Shown here: in pieces, positions 33,290-44,506 of the stretch | Layout: each line of letters begins with the position of its first letter | Numbering within the stretch: position 1 is the first letter of the stretch | DNA from: Porphyra umbilicalis | Taxonomy: Eukaryota > Rhodophyta > Bangiophyceae > Bangiales > Bangiaceae | Assembly: GCA_002049455.2 (NCBI GenBank) | Contig: KV918819.1 | Location: forward strand, 242,497-306,496 | DNA length: 64,000 nt | Direction: 5' to 3' | Program-made: the position numbers and the translations under genes | The notes under the pieces: model-generated | Told to the model about the DNA's origin: nothing | What the model saw: only the letters and a program-made list of their open reading frames with translations | The model's database searches: none

Positions 33290-33760
33290 ACGGCGCGTCC
33301 GGCAGCCGAGGTGGCGGCGGCAGCCATGGCGGCGGTGGCCGTCGTGACGTTCGTGCCAATGGCGGTGGTGGAGGGGGTGGCGGCAGCCATGCGGCGGCCA
33401 ATGGCGGTGGTGGAGGGGACGGCGGCAGCCATGCGACGGCCGTCGTGACGAGGGTGGCAATAGCAATGGCGGCGGCCGAGGCGGTGCCGGCAACCATGGC
33501 GCCAGCGGCCGTCGTGCCGTTGGAGGCAATGTAAATGGCGGTGGCGGCAGCTGGCGGCGGCGGCAGCCATGGCGGTGGCGGCGGTTATGACGGCCGTGGC
33601 AATGGCGCTGGCGGTGACGGCAGCCATGGCGGTGGCGGGAGCCATGGCGGTGACGGCGGTTACGATGGTCGTGGCAATGACGCTGGCGGCGGCCTGAGGT
33701 GGCGGCGGCAGTCATGGTGGCGGCGGACGTCGTGACGTTGGTAACAATGGCGACGCCCTC
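33290..33760. repeat. Diverged relative of the 143-bp satellite, opposite orientation
   Basis: Degenerate repeats of GGCGGCAGCCATGGCGG, GGCCGTCGTGACG and CAATGGCGGTGG. On the minus strand these read like the degenerate start of the large array at 3040-3230 (CATGGCTGCCGCC, CGTCACGACGG, CCACCGCCATTG). The copies are irregular in length and much more diverged than the main array. Confidence 0.65.
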
Positions 33761-33823
33761 CTGCCCACGAGGGCCCAAATCCACATCACACCCGACCTCA
33801 CACCCGACCGCCGACTCCACCGC

Positions 33824-35473
33824 CTACATAGACTCGCCACCACTATCGCTCCGGACCGACATAGGCGCTTCCTCATCATCTACACCTTCATCCACGTCGA
33901 TGGCCGCCGTCGTCCGCCCTCTCTTGCGCGACGGCGCCTCGCTCGCACCGGCCCCCCCGGACCCCCCCCCGTCTGGCTGCACTTCAGTGCCGGGCGGCGT
34001 GACGACCACCTCCGCAACAGAGCATTCGATGACCAGGTTTTGTACCCACTTCGCGATCATCGGCAACACATTGATGTTCGGTGTCTGCGTACGTTTGTAG
34101 CACAGCTGCTCTGCAACCTCAGCAGGAGAGACCGCGCCGCACGTGAGCGTCATCCCTGTAAGGACGTTGTCCTTGGCCGCGTCGATGAAGGCCTCTTCCA
34201 TCCTCGGGAAGAACTGCGCGTTGGCCGGCCCAATAGCACCCACAAATACAGCCCTGGCAAGCTGCACCGGGGTCCACTGGTTCAACGTCGGGTGCGAGAA
34301 GATCACAGCGTTGTCAAACTTGGCTCGTTGGCCGGGGTGCCACACGAGGTGGTCCGGCGGGGATGCGGGACGCACACCCACAGCAGCAGCGAGGGCGCCG
34401 CCGCCGCCGCCGCCGCCGCCATCTCCGCCGCCGCCGACCACCGAGTCGACCGCCACTCCCGGCGCCGTCATGCGACGAACGGCCGAGGCGGCGCGCAGAG
34501 CCGCTGCCTGCATAACTCCCTTCTCCTTGGAAACCATGCGGGCGGCGACTAGAGAAACTCCGCCGTCGCTTCCTGCCCGAGAAGAGGCGGTCACGAGAGA
34601 ACTCACCGACGCCGCCCGAGCCGCTCCCCGAGCTGCTATCCCAGCCCTCACCCCTCCACGGCCGCGCGCCGTCGGAGACGCAGTGCTGCCCTCGAGTACC
34701 GGCAACGCCCCAGGTCCCTCCCCAGCGCCCCCCGTCGCCTGCACCGCCGCAGAGGCTTCAGCAACGGCCGTTGCCGCCGCCGCCGACCGCGCCCCACCGC
34801 CGCCCGCGCCAATAGCACCCGCGAGTCTGCCATGGGCAGCACGGCTGGACGCGGTGCTGCCCGTCGCTGCTGCCATTGCCGCGCTAACGGCCGACATAGC
34901 AGGATCCATTAATGCAGCAGCTGTCCGGTCAAAAAAGGCTCGATTGTCAACCGAGTTAGTAGCGGCCTGGATACCGCTCGACCGCATGACGTCGGCCGCC
35001 CCAGTTGTCGACAAACCAGTTTGGTACAAGTTGTCCCGCAACAGCTCCGCGTTGCTGGCCGAGCGTTGCCGCTCGCCCCAGGCCGACCAGCACTTGTCAT
35101 GGTAAGCCTTGAGCCACTCTTTGACGCACTGGTCATCGACTGCGGCGCACACAAAGTCCGCGCCCGACAGCTCAGGGGCCGTTCGCTTGCGGGACGGTAG
35201 TCTGCGGCTCCCCGACCGCACGTACAGGTCGTCATTGATGACGAGAGTGCGCACGTGGTGGCCTCGTTGTTTGCACTTGGAGCACTTCTCATCGTGGGCG
35301 CAGCCTTGCATCGTGCATGTCTCAGGGTCGTAGAACGAGTCGTCGGTGGGGAGTTGATGAAAGCACGGGTAGTTTTTCATTTCACACGACCGCGCGTCGT
35401 GTCCCCCCTTGCGCAACTCACCGTCGTCCCCCCGCCCGAGATCGAAGCTGCACATCGTGCACCGGCCGACCAT
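33824..35473 (-). CDS. Hypothetical protein with N-terminal zinc-knuckle-like motifs
   Basis: A complete 549-residue minus-strand frame with ATG at 35473. The first 75 residues hold regularly spaced Cys/His: CTMCSFDLG, GGHDARSC, and CSKCKQRGHHVRTL. These resemble CCHC zinc knuckles, the second lacking its last Cys. A helical segment follows (CVKEWLKAYHDKCWSAWGER, near 117-136), then an Ala/Gly-rich middle. The conserved-looking C-terminal block at about 385-500 contains HPTLNQWTPVQLARAVFVGA and PRMEEAFIDAAKDNVL. The end is acidic with a basic SRKRGR. Balanced codons and a clear domain layout make it a real gene. Zinc-knuckle proteins of this style often belong to transposons, but no transposase or integrase motif is present. 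Function unknown. Confidence 0.72.
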   Translation of the reverse strand: MVGRCTMCSFDLGRGDDGELRKGGHDARSCEMKNYPCFHQLPTDDSFYDPETCTMQGCAHDEKCSKCKQRGHHVRTLVINDDLYVRSGSRRLPSRKRTAPELSGADFVCAAVDDQCVKEWLKAYHDKCWSAWGERQRSASNAELLRDNLYQTGLSTTGAADVMRSSGIQAATNSVDNRAFFDRTAAALMDPAMSAVSAAMAAATGSTASSRAAHGRLAGAIGAGGGGARSAAAATAVAEASAAVQATGGAGEGPGALPVLEGSTASPTARGRGGVRAGIAARGAARAASVSSLVTASSRAGSDGGVSLVAARMVSKEKGVMQAAALRAASAVRRMTAPGVAVDSVVGGGGDGGGGGGGGALAAAVGVRPASPPDHLVWHPGQRAKFDNAVIFSHPTLNQWTPVQLARAVFVGAIGPANAQFFPRMEEAFIDAAKDNVLTGMTLTCGAVSPAEVAEQLCYKRTQTPNINVLPMIAKWVQNLVIECSVAEVVVTPPGTEVQPDGGGSGGAGASEAPSRKRGRTTAAIDVDEGVDDEEAPMSVRSDSGGESM

Positions 35474-38265
35474 TCTCTCGGACCGTCGGTGCGAGACGAC
35501 ACGGCGGAGATAAAATAGGCACTTGGGTGACCACCCCGGGAGACCGGGGGGGGAACGAGAGCGTCTCTGGGACGGATCTTAGAGGCTGGAGGCGGGCGCG
35601 CGGCACAGTGTCGTCAACGTGCCGCACCAAGTGTGTTCTGATTGGACTTGGTGGAATCCTTCAAGCGCCGTCGACGCTTCAGCTGCACATTCGTGCAGCA
35701 AATGAGAGTGGTCCACTGCTGAATCCACCGGGAGATCCAGTCTCATGACACGATCTGCGGCAGGAGCGCGGCCACTGATGGTGTCTCGTGACCGGGCGTG
35801 CGGCGCGAGCAGGCCCAATGAAAATGGACGCTGCAACTGGCACTCCACAGATGCGCCGACAGCCTGTGGCGAGAGGCGGATGGGCATGTTTGCACCACAG
35901 AACTTACGGATTGCACGTTAGACGGGCCAGCACGATGTCCTGCACGATGTGCTTTTTTCAGATCGAGAGGCCCGATATTGGCAGCCCTAATCGAGACGAA
36001 ATCACCCGACCCGCTTCCACTGGCTCAGTTAGAGGCTGCCGATTAACACAGCACGAAGTGGACATCGTGCATCGAGCACGATGTCGAGCACGATGTCGAA
36101 ACCGGGAATCTTAATGGCAACAAGTAGCCCGATATTAAGACGTGGCCCACTTTGCTGAGACAATGGGGCATCAGATCACTCGCCCTCTTCGATTCCGCCA
36201 TCCCGGCCACGTGATGAGCGAGAATTGTCCTGGGATCCGAACTCGTGTTGAGCTGTTCTGTAAGACATCGTGCGCTCCGTCGACATCGTGCAGCCCCTCA
36301 CGGGGTCTGTGAGAGGGGTGATCGTGCGAACGATCCGCGGCGTGTCCATTTTTTAGGGAAGTGCCATAGCTTTGCGATGTGAGCGTGTTGCGCAGTTGTC
36401 GTTAGCTTTTGACGACGTCGAACTATTTTGTCGGGACTTTCCCCCTCAGAGAAGAGACGCCTGCACCCAAGGCTAGTCACCTTATAGTGCACTCGACAGC
36501 TTCGTGCGGTCTTACCAAGACGACTGGATCAGCAAACCTTCCCTTGCACAGATGCAGTACAATACTTGTTCGTCGAAAGGGCGATATGGCAATGTAAGCA
36601 GCAGTGATCTTTAATGCAAACCAGCACTCAGAGGCCCTCGTCCAATGAAAGTCTAGAACACAAGTGAATGATCTTTGTCGAACGTGAGACAGTCTGCTGT
36701 GCTGAGACGACTGTTTCGCGGACCTGGGCCGAGATCGTTGACAGTCGCTGTATCGAGAATAGCCTTCGATACACGCTTCGATGGAGCCAAAAACGCGTAT
36801 CGATACCGGGTCTCGATCACTGATACAACTAATACATGCTCATCACCGATTCAGCGAACGGAGAAGTTTTGTGCGCTGTTGGAACGAGCAGTCGGTTCTC
36901 TCGCCATGGGATATGACGTACCGATACAGTCTGGGGACGACACGATCCGCCGCCATTGCCTTTCCCGCCCCGCGTGACCTCGTGCCGCGTGCCAGTCGTT
37001 GTAGTCCAGGCGTGGACAGAGTGCTAGTCCGGCAACTACCGACTGGTCGTGGGTGGGGAGAGCCACGAAGATGAAAACGAAACCACCCTTGCTCGGCTCA
37101 GCGACCAGTTCATGTCGCTGGCCCCAGGACCGCGCCGTTGGGCATCCACCGCAGGCAGATGGCCGACCCGTGGCCACCTCGCTGGTCGTCTGCGGACGAG
37201 GCGGTATGGCAGTGTTCCTGCAACTGTGCCTGGCGGCTTGTGGAGCGCACGTTAGTCGCCGGCAACGGCGGGTGCCAGGCCCCCTGCCTGGGGCGATCAG
37301 CGACCCACGCCTCACAGTCTGCCACGCGTGGTCGGCGCGCTGCCCATCTGCCGCTGTCGACAATGCTGTGTGCCGTGTGGCCGGCAGACGTCTGGTGCAG
37401 CCGCGGCGCCTACCCGACCCGTGGCACAACCTGCCGGTGATTCTCACCGCCGTTGAGATCCGCCGTGCGCCATCACACGCGGGGGGGTACCATCCGGGCG
37501 CGCCACAGCCAGCATGCAGGATCCCCACAGTGGGTCGTCTGGGGGAGAGGCCCGGCCTCAGTGCGTGGCTCAGCGGCAATCGTTTCAACGGAAAGGGAGC
37601 GTACGGAGCGCGAGGTGGCCCTCCACGTCCCCCACCGACCCCTCTACGCTGTGCCTTTGGCGGGCGGCTCATCTGGCGCGGCCTGCTTGGTCCCCCTCCA
37701 GATGGCCTTCAGCCAGCTACCCCCGCGCCTAACAGTGCGCACGTGCCGTGACCGTCGGACTCACGCTGCCAGGCCAGATGTTACTCGCCTGCTGGCCGTC
37801 TGCCCGCGATTTCCGACATCGCCGTGCATGGGGCAGCAAGCGCCCCCGCGGCCGCCGTATGTCGCGGCGCCTGCGCTGTCGCTGGCTCCTGGGCCAAAAA
37901 CGGCTGCTGCCGGGGCGCTCCTCCGCGAGCACGAGAGGTGCGAGTTCCTCCAGCTGGCGACCGCACGCAGCACCCCTTCAGGCTGAGGCGGAGAGCAGGG
38001 TGCGTGACTAGGCGGTGTATCCGCGGGAAGGGGACACTGGCGCGCGTATACCATCCCTGGGGCGCCAGCTGTGGGTGACACCACAGTGCCGTCCTTGCGT
38101 GACGGCCGAGAGCTACACCGCAAGGTGCCGTGTATCTCCCAGACCCCTCTTCCGCATTATTGCAACACTTTCACATCCACCGCATGATCTTCGGGGTCCC
38201 CTCTGCTGCCCCGTTAGATTCTCTTCCCTCACCTTCCTGAGCCTTCCCCCCAACCTGTCCCGGTC
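35474..38265. other. Mostly intergenic, no confident gene
   Basis: 35474-36900 is AT-richer and carries a cluster of one 10-base motif (listed separately). From 37050 to 38010 several plus frames are open. One, about 37540-37986, reads reasonably (AAIVSTERERTEREVALHVP, then MAFSQLPPRLTVRTCRDR, ending REHERCEFLQLATARSTPSG), but it has no start, no domain and strong competitors in other frames, so it is not called. Confidence 0.4.
35928..36294. repeat. Cluster of seven GCACGATGTC/GACATCGTGC motifs with inverted ends
   Basis: GCACGATGTC occurs at 35930, 36076 and 36088, with a one-base variant at 35942. Its reverse complement GACATCGTGC occurs at 36061, 36264 and 36282. Left copies point one way and right copies the other, and 36061-36085 is a perfect inverted pair with a five-base spacer. 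This could be a small foldback element of about 370 bp, or a set of binding sites for one protein. Confidence 0.6.
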
Positions 38266-39090
38266 ATGAAGTCCTCGAATAGCAAGGACAGAGGCGGTGG
38301 CCTCCCTGGAGCCAAGTCGTCCCCTTCCTGTCTCCATACCGCGTCCAGTCGGCCGGCCCATGGTGGCGGAGGTAGTAGTCTCCGCGCCATCCGGCGCATC
38401 AAGTCAAACAGCGCCAACATTGGCGCCGAGGAGGACGGCACCGGTGGCCGTCGGCGGCGGCGGCTGACAGCCTTGACCGACGAGAAGCGGAGAGAGCTCA
38501 CCGATCGGGTCTTCCCCAACCAATCTGCCGATGATGTCGACGCGACCGTCCCGGACGAGTCGCCGGCTGGATCCATTCAGGTGGTCCCTAGCGAGCTTAT
38601 CGCAACCTCTACGGCCGCCGCCACAGCCGATGCTGCTGCCGAGGAGGACACCGCTACCTCCGCCGCCACCACCGACGCTGCTGCCGCGGAGGACACCCCT
38701 ACTGTCGCCCCCGCCGCCGACGCGCAGGCGCTGGTCATTATTCAGGCACAGCTGGACCTTGCGGACGGTACCAGCAGTCGCGTCGGGGAGATGACCACCC
38801 GCATTGAGAAGAAGGAGGAGGAAGCGGCGGTGGTTCGGCCGTTGCGGCCATCAGAGGATGAGGCTGGAGCGGAGGCGTCCGTTGATGGCACGCCCAGCGC
38901 CAAACTCAAAAGCCTCGTGGACATCTTTGGCGCCCGCGAGCGGGCGGTGCAAGGGGAAAAAGCGGCGACCGCGACGGCAGCCGCGGCACGGCCGCAACGC
39001 AAATCGTCGGCGGTGACGGACGCAAGCAACATTCGGTCGCTGCGGACCATCGCGCCGGTGGTGGTACGGGTTGAGTCCACGGGCTTGTGA
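38266..39090 (+). CDS. Hypothetical Ala/Asp/Glu-rich protein
   Basis: A 274-residue frame from the ATG at 38266, preceded by a pyrimidine-rich leader (CTTCCCTCACCTTCC). It has a basic patch GRRRRRLTALTDEKRRELTD (residues 62-81), a long Ala/Thr/Glu/Asp middle, a short charged helix MTTRIEKKEEEAAVVRPLRP, and a more structured end: AKLKSLVDIFGARERAVQGE, then SNIRSLRTIAPVVVRVES. The codon use and mix of residues differ from the poly-Arg/Pro strings of non-coding regions here, so I consider it real. No family is recognised. The basic patch and acidic middle would suit a nuclear protein, which is inference only. Confidence 0.62.
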   Translation: MKSSNSKDRGGGLPGAKSSPSCLHTASSRPAHGGGGSSLRAIRRIKSNSANIGAEEDGTGGRRRRRLTALTDEKRRELTDRVFPNQSADDVDATVPDESPAGSIQVVPSELIATSTAAATADAAAEEDTATSAATTDAAAAEDTPTVAPAADAQALVIIQAQLDLADGTSSRVGEMTTRIEKKEEEAAVVRPLRPSEDEAGAEASVDGTPSAKLKSLVDIFGARERAVQGEKAATATAAAARPQRKSSAVTDASNIRSLRTIAPVVVRVESTGL

Positions 39091-39597
39091 GCGACGGCTG
39101 TGGCGGTGGCGGTGGCGGCGGCGGCAGCTGGGACGGGGCAGATGGCCAAGCGAACTACCGAGGGGGGTGAACTGCAGGTGGAGATGCATGCCCGGCCACG
39201 ACAAGGAGGAAAACGATGGAAACGGCCATGCCGGACGCCGAGCATTTGGTTGCCTCATGATGGAGCTGGGCATACTCCTTCGAGACGCCACAAGCCCTAC
39301 GGTAAAAAACGTAGGATAACACCCGGATCACCGGCGCAGTCACGGACTCGTTGGGATGCGATTGGAACCTGGATAAACCCCAGATCGATGGCACTTTGAT
39401 TGGCTCACGATCGCTCTCACGGACAGCCGACAGCAGCATGGTGCCTCGACATTATCGTCGTCATTACAGCCGTTCTGTGACCACATTCAGTACCATGACT
39501 TTATTTATTGGAACCATACGCACAGGCCACGAGGACGAAAGACGGCGACCACGGCCACGGCCACGATCACCCACCGCCACTACCACCCCCATCCCTA
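39091..39597. other. Intergenic, no gene seen
   Basis: 3' flank of the small acidic gene and left flank of the inverted-repeat element. Short frames only; nothing recognised. Confidence 0.5.
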
Positions 39598-41065
39598 CAG
39601 GAAATGCCGGATCAAAAAAGCACGATATCCCAAGCGCTGGCCAATCAGAATCCCGTATGTTGACCGGCTACCCAAAGTGGCTTGGACAGTAGAGCGCACC
39701 AGTCGAAGTCTCTGGTTTGATCCGACTTGACGATGAACAACAATCGCTGCCGACTCGGAATCAATGAGCCTGCATGAGCCACACACTGCCAACTCAAGTA
39801 GCCTGGGTTTCAGAGCGTGACGACGGAAGTGGCCTACGCGACTGATCTCGACACAGAACTGTTCCATTCCTATATGAATTCGTCCCCGCTGCTGGCTCCA
39901 CCGTCTTCACGGACCGACTGCCGGAGTAGATTGCTGGACAGGTGTCCCGCATGCGAAGACCTGGCCACCCCATCCGGCCTGCAACTTCAGGGGGGCTTTG
40001 TTCTCAAAACTGTCGGCTTTCGCCGCCGACGGCTTCCTTCGCGCCCCGCAGGCCGTGGTCCGCGTGACTACAAGAACGCAGCTCTGTAGCACCCACCATG
40101 AGTTTTCCGTCGCGTGTGCATCTGCAGAGGCGGGACGCAGCGGAACGGGGCGGGTCTCGGTGGGGGGGGGCAGAGCAGGACTGGGCAGGGTGGGGCAGAG
40201 CCAGGTGGGGCGGGGTAGGGGGGTCGTGGCAGGGCGGGGTGGGGTGGGGTTGGGTAGGGTGGGGCGGCGCGGAGCAGGGCGGGGCGGTGCGCTGCCGGGC
40301 GGGGTCGGGTTTGGCGCGGCGGGGCGCGGCGGGGCGGGGCGAGGCGGGGCGGTGCTGGGCGGGGCGGGTCGGGACGGGGTAGGGCGGAGTGGAGTAGAGC
40401 GGGGTGTGGTGCGGCGGGGCGGGGCGGGGTGGGGTGGGGTTTGTAGATGTTGGGCGGGACGGAGCTGGTCGAGTTGGGTCGAGGCGTCGCTGGGCGGGAC
40501 GGGGCGGGGCGATGCGAGGGAGGGCGTGTCGTTGCTGGGCGGGGTGGGGCCGGGGCGGGACGGGGTCGAGCGGGGTGCTCGGTGTGAAGCGGGGTAGGCC
40601 GGGGCGGGGCGGGGCGGAAGGAGTGGGGGGGACCGGGGGGGCGATCAAGGGGGGCGGAGGAGGGGGGGGGAAAGCGGGCGTCCCGGCTGGTAGGGGGGGG
40701 TGCGGGGGCGAAGCGTGCGCCGCCACGCAGTGTAAGATACAAACTTTCCATGACACGTTTGACAAACGTATCTGTCTTCCATTGGCCATGACACAGAGGC
40801 CAGGCCGCATCATGCCGTCATGGGGGCATGCTATTCGTCGGGTCATGGTCCCAGGATCAACAGCAGCCATGCAATCAAATCAATGACAGCCGCACAATAT
40901 GTCAGGGTGCGTCACAGACCCTTTCCAGAGTTCCATTTGGCGTGCGTTTTCCATCATCGGACCAATGGGGAGCCTTCCTCGGTCTCACCCCCGGTTCCCA
41001 ACCTGGTGGGGTATCGAGCTTTCCTAACCCTAAGAGATCGTGCTTTTTTGATCCGGCATTTCCCG
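39598..41065. mobile_element. Non-autonomous TA-flanked DNA transposon with 29-bp inverted repeats
   Basis: The left end starts CAGGAAATGCCGGATC and continues AAAAAAGCACGAT. The right end, at 41037-41065, is its reverse complement with one mismatch. Both ends abut TA (39596-39597 and 41066-41067), the target duplication made by Tc1/mariner transposases. The 1,468-bp interior has no transposase frame. It contains a 600-bp G-rich repeat and sequence of ordinary composition. It could be mobilised in trans by a transposase such as the one at 287-1321, but that protein's own end sequences are not visible for comparison. Confidence 0.72.
40130..40720 (+). repeat. Strand-asymmetric G-rich simple repeat
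   Basis: About 600 bases made almost entirely of GGGGCGGGGT, GGGGTGGGGT and CGGGGCGGGGC variants, with G on the plus strand throughout. There are dozens of runs of four or more G at close spacing, so G-quadruplex formation is likely. It lies inside the TA-flanked element. Frames read as Gly/Arg/Trp or Pro/Ala strings and are not coding. Confidence 0.85.
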
Positions 41066-41067
41066 TA

Positions 41068-43239
41068 GGGCATATGCACCGTCATAAAAGCGCAGACAGA
41101 GCCAAGCCCGTCACCCCAGCCACTGGGACGCCAACCAGCAGGCACCTGGCCCAGACACACTGACTATGAGCCACCACATCCCCCCCTCCCCCCCTCACAG
41201 AAAAGCGCCATCCGCTTCTCCCCCCCCGTAGCCCCCCGTACTGAGAAGACAAGCCCAGTCGAGCACAAGAAGTAAAGAAAGAAAAGAAAGAAGGAAACAG
41301 CAACACGGAACAACAGACCAAAAGGAAAACGGTCAGAAGACGTCCCGTTGGAGGCAAGAAATCATGGCACGACCCTGTGCCACATATGACGGCCTGCGTC
41401 ACACCCTCATGTCCACTGCAAACCACCCGAGCAACACAAGATGCTCCAAGCAATCGCCCCCCCACCCTCTTACTAAGGGACGCCATCTCCCCCCCCACAT
41501 CCTGCACCCCCGAAGGAAGTCAACAGTCAGACACAGGTGGGCGAATTTACATGGAAAAGAGGAAGCAGCCAAGCGCATACAGTGGTTAAAGGGAACGGAC
41601 GGGGGTGAGGTGCGGGTGGAGACGGGACCTACACGAGGAGGACGCAGCACTCGAGGAGCGGCCACCGACTGCCGCAAGGATCCGCGCCTCACCCCCCCCC
41701 CCCCCCGAAAAGCGAGACAATGACATACCTGACATGTCACACACGGTGGGCAGGCAGTCCAAACAAACTCACGCACGACACACAACGACGAAGAAGGCAA
41801 CTGCGGTACGGAGTAGATCTGTTCACCGATGACGGGACACCGCGGCCAAGACGTGCAGTTGCCAACTTGGGCTCCCCCAGGGTCAAACAATCCGAGCTGA
41901 CCGACCAATCAGATGTCGAACAAGTGTCCACGCTGTCATTCTGTGCTGGAAGTCGCCCAGAAGCACCTCTGGCGGGCATCGCTTTTTTGTAGGCACACAG
42001 CACCCGCTGTGACTGCTCCTTTCTTGCGGCAGGAGTCCCCAGATCCTGGGATATTTGGGTTTTGTCCTGCATCTGTTCCCATAGGGAAGGGGTGGCGGGA
42101 AAGGCGTGGCAGCTGCTGGCTTGCACAATGAGCCCGTGAGGCAGCGCTGCAGGTTCAACGGATGAGTTGCGATGCGCGAGGGCAGTGTGTGGACATGATG
42201 CGGTGGACATGCCACTACCTTATGGGCACCAACTGGGCGTTGGCCGGTCAGCCGCGGACGCACGGCGTGCAGTGTACAGAGAAATACCGGGCCCGTTGTC
42301 ATTTCATTATCGTCGGCCGGGTAGGAATCTCCATCGTCGGGTAAGTGGGGCGCATACTAGACGTGTACTAAGACGCGTACTAGGCTCAAGTTGATGTACT
42401 ACAGGCCCGATTGCCTTACTGGCATCAATTCGGAGCGGCGGCCGTGGGGAAGGGGGCCAAACGCACGTCATCTGGGGGGGGGGGGGTCCAGAACGTGGGC
42501 TACAAGTCCCACGTGCTGGTCCCACGGGGTGTACCAGGTACATCGGGCCAGATTCGTAGGCTTGTAGCCCCTGCTGAGGCAGGCTACAAGTGACGTGCAC
42601 ACAAGGAAATCGGGTGTGTCTTCGTCGTTTCGCCGCGTGCCAGGGCCAGTCAGGACGGTTTGTCACACATCAATCTGTGTCGGGCGTCCCTGGAGCCACC
42701 AGCGTTCAGCACGTATGAAAACGAGCAACTAAGGTGGATACCGGTCAAATTTCCGTTCGAAAAGCTATCGTTGCCCAATCAGATACGTGCACACAGTTTG
42801 ATGACGCAGCATTGCTGTCGAGAGCTGACAGGGAGGCTATCGCTGTGTTCCATGGAACGCATCACGTATGAGTCGCAAACGACAGCGCGCAGCTGCACAC
42901 TGAGTCGAAAGAGGCTGGGCGGACTGCGCACAATGTGCCCTCTCGGTGCGTCTGAGAGGGTCGAAAAACAGTGCGCTCGCCTCATAAGAGCCAACGTGAC
43001 CGCGAGGGCGGCGTCTCTGAGGCTTTGCCACAGGTCGTCGAGTCGGGTCGAGACCGACGCCCTCGCCCACCCTCCTGGCGTCGTCCGACGCCCCGCCGGC
43101 GTCGCCGTCGTTCGCCACCCCCTCGATCCGTCTCCGATCTGCCGCAGGCTCCTCGGTACGTGCCGTGAGGCGGATGCTTTGTCGTGCAGCTGCTCAGAGT
43201 GATACAATTAAGTGGCTTGTTGTATCTGCGTACTTGATG
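41068..43239. other. Intergenic, no gene seen
   Basis: Mixed composition with a purine-rich patch near 41270-41300 and short C or G runs (41696-41706, 42473-42486). Two hairpins sharing the word CTACAAG lie at 42493-42514 and 42561-42590. A plus frame near 42700-43200 is open but has no ATG at its start and no domain. Confidence 0.45.
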
Positions 43240-43465
43240 GGTGCCGGTGCGGGTCTCACGGACGTACTGGGGTTTTGTATCATTGTACTGACCCACGTCT
43301 CGCGTTTCCGTGTTCCTCGTCGATATGTTCGCTTCTCGTGATTGGCTACGTGTTTCCGGGTCTCGCGGACGTGCTGAGCTTTTGTGTCATTGTACTGACG
43401 CACGTCTCGCGTTTCCGTGTTGCTCGTCGATCTCTTTGCTTCTCGTGATTGGCTACGTGTTTATC
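43240..43465. repeat. 107-bp tandem duplication
   Basis: CATTGTACTGACxCACGTCTCGCGTTTCCGTGTT recurs at 43281 and 43388. Shared flanks include GGTCTCxCGGACGTxCTG, CTCGTCGAT and GCTTCTCGTGATTGGCTACGTGTTT. There are just over two copies, moderately diverged. No coding role seen. Confidence 0.75.
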
Positions 43466-44506
43466 TCTTTCTGGCTTTTCTGCGTTCGACGGTGGTGTAC
43501 TCGTTTCTAATTCATCGACGCGCTTAGCAGGGCACGCGGGGGTCTGGCATGCGACCAAGCCGGGGCGGTGTGACGTCTGCTTTAGTCTTTATTCTTGGTC
43601 GTTTTTTCTGGCCTGGACTCAGCTTGACATGTGATGCAGTGTTTGCAGAGGAAGCGCAGCCAAAGAATAAACGCATGAGACGAGGCATAAACGGCCCCCC
43701 TGCAGAGCAACAAACAGCCTCACGACAGCCCGCAAGGGAAGCGTGATAGATCGCCGTTTGTAGGTGCCGCGTTACGCTTCTTGATCGTGAGATGTCCTGC
43801 GAGTTCTACGTGTCCCCACTCAGCACCGGAAAGACCCCCGCGTACGCGATATCTGAGCAGTGTCGGTGCCGTGGAGTGGCAGCCAGGCGCGTTGTGGGCG
43901 CAGTGTATTCCTATGCTGGGCGCGTGCAGAGGAGCGCCGCGGTCTAAAACGCGAATATCGTTTCTATACTATATTGGAAGTTTTGCAGTGTGGAGGGGGG
44001 TCGAATATGGCCCAGTACATGCCATTTCATCCTGTACTGGAGGCGTTCGGAGGCAATTTGAAAATTGTGGGTACCGGCGCCAGTACAGCAAATCAGCATA
44101 TGCCCCACTTTGCAGACGATGTACGGCCGGACCCCAAGTCATGCGGAGCGCCAAAACTCAGAGGAATGCATGGGCAATGTTTCTCCACAGGATGCATGCA
44201 GTTGCGCGTCCAAAGGCGGGATCACCGCCTCTCCCGCCACTTCGAGCCCATGTGCAGCCACCTCGAGTCACACATTTTCGTCGCATTCTGCGCGGCAACT
44301 GCTCGCCTCCCACACTGGGCGCCCCGCCAGCCTGCCTCGTAGCAGGACTGCATGCGGCGGCTCACGGCCTGTGCGGCGCTTCCCTCTTGTTGTTCTCCCC
44401 CTTCCCCCCCCCCCCCCCCCGCCTTGCCCGTCTTCGGTGTTTTGTGGTGCCGTGCGCCACTGACCCCGCCCGTACATCCCACCCCCGTTGTGCTCCGGCG
44501 GGTGGG
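43466..44506. other. 5' flank of the Tousled-like kinase gene
   Basis: No separate gene is seen. The kinase frame stays open upstream of its ATG but without coding character. A run of about 17 C at 44404-44420, preceded by CTTGTTGTTCTCCCCCTT, lies 90 bases before the ATG and is probably promoter or leader sequence. Confidence 0.45.

Noticed and set aside
37053..37986. Two overlapping plus frames that look partly protein-like
   Set aside because: No ATG in a good context, no domain, no usable splice sites, and at least three frames compete over the same bases.
40098..40886. Gly/Arg/Trp-rich and Pro-rich open frames in the G-rich block
   Set aside because: They are direct translations of a simple repeat and lie inside a non-autonomous transposon.
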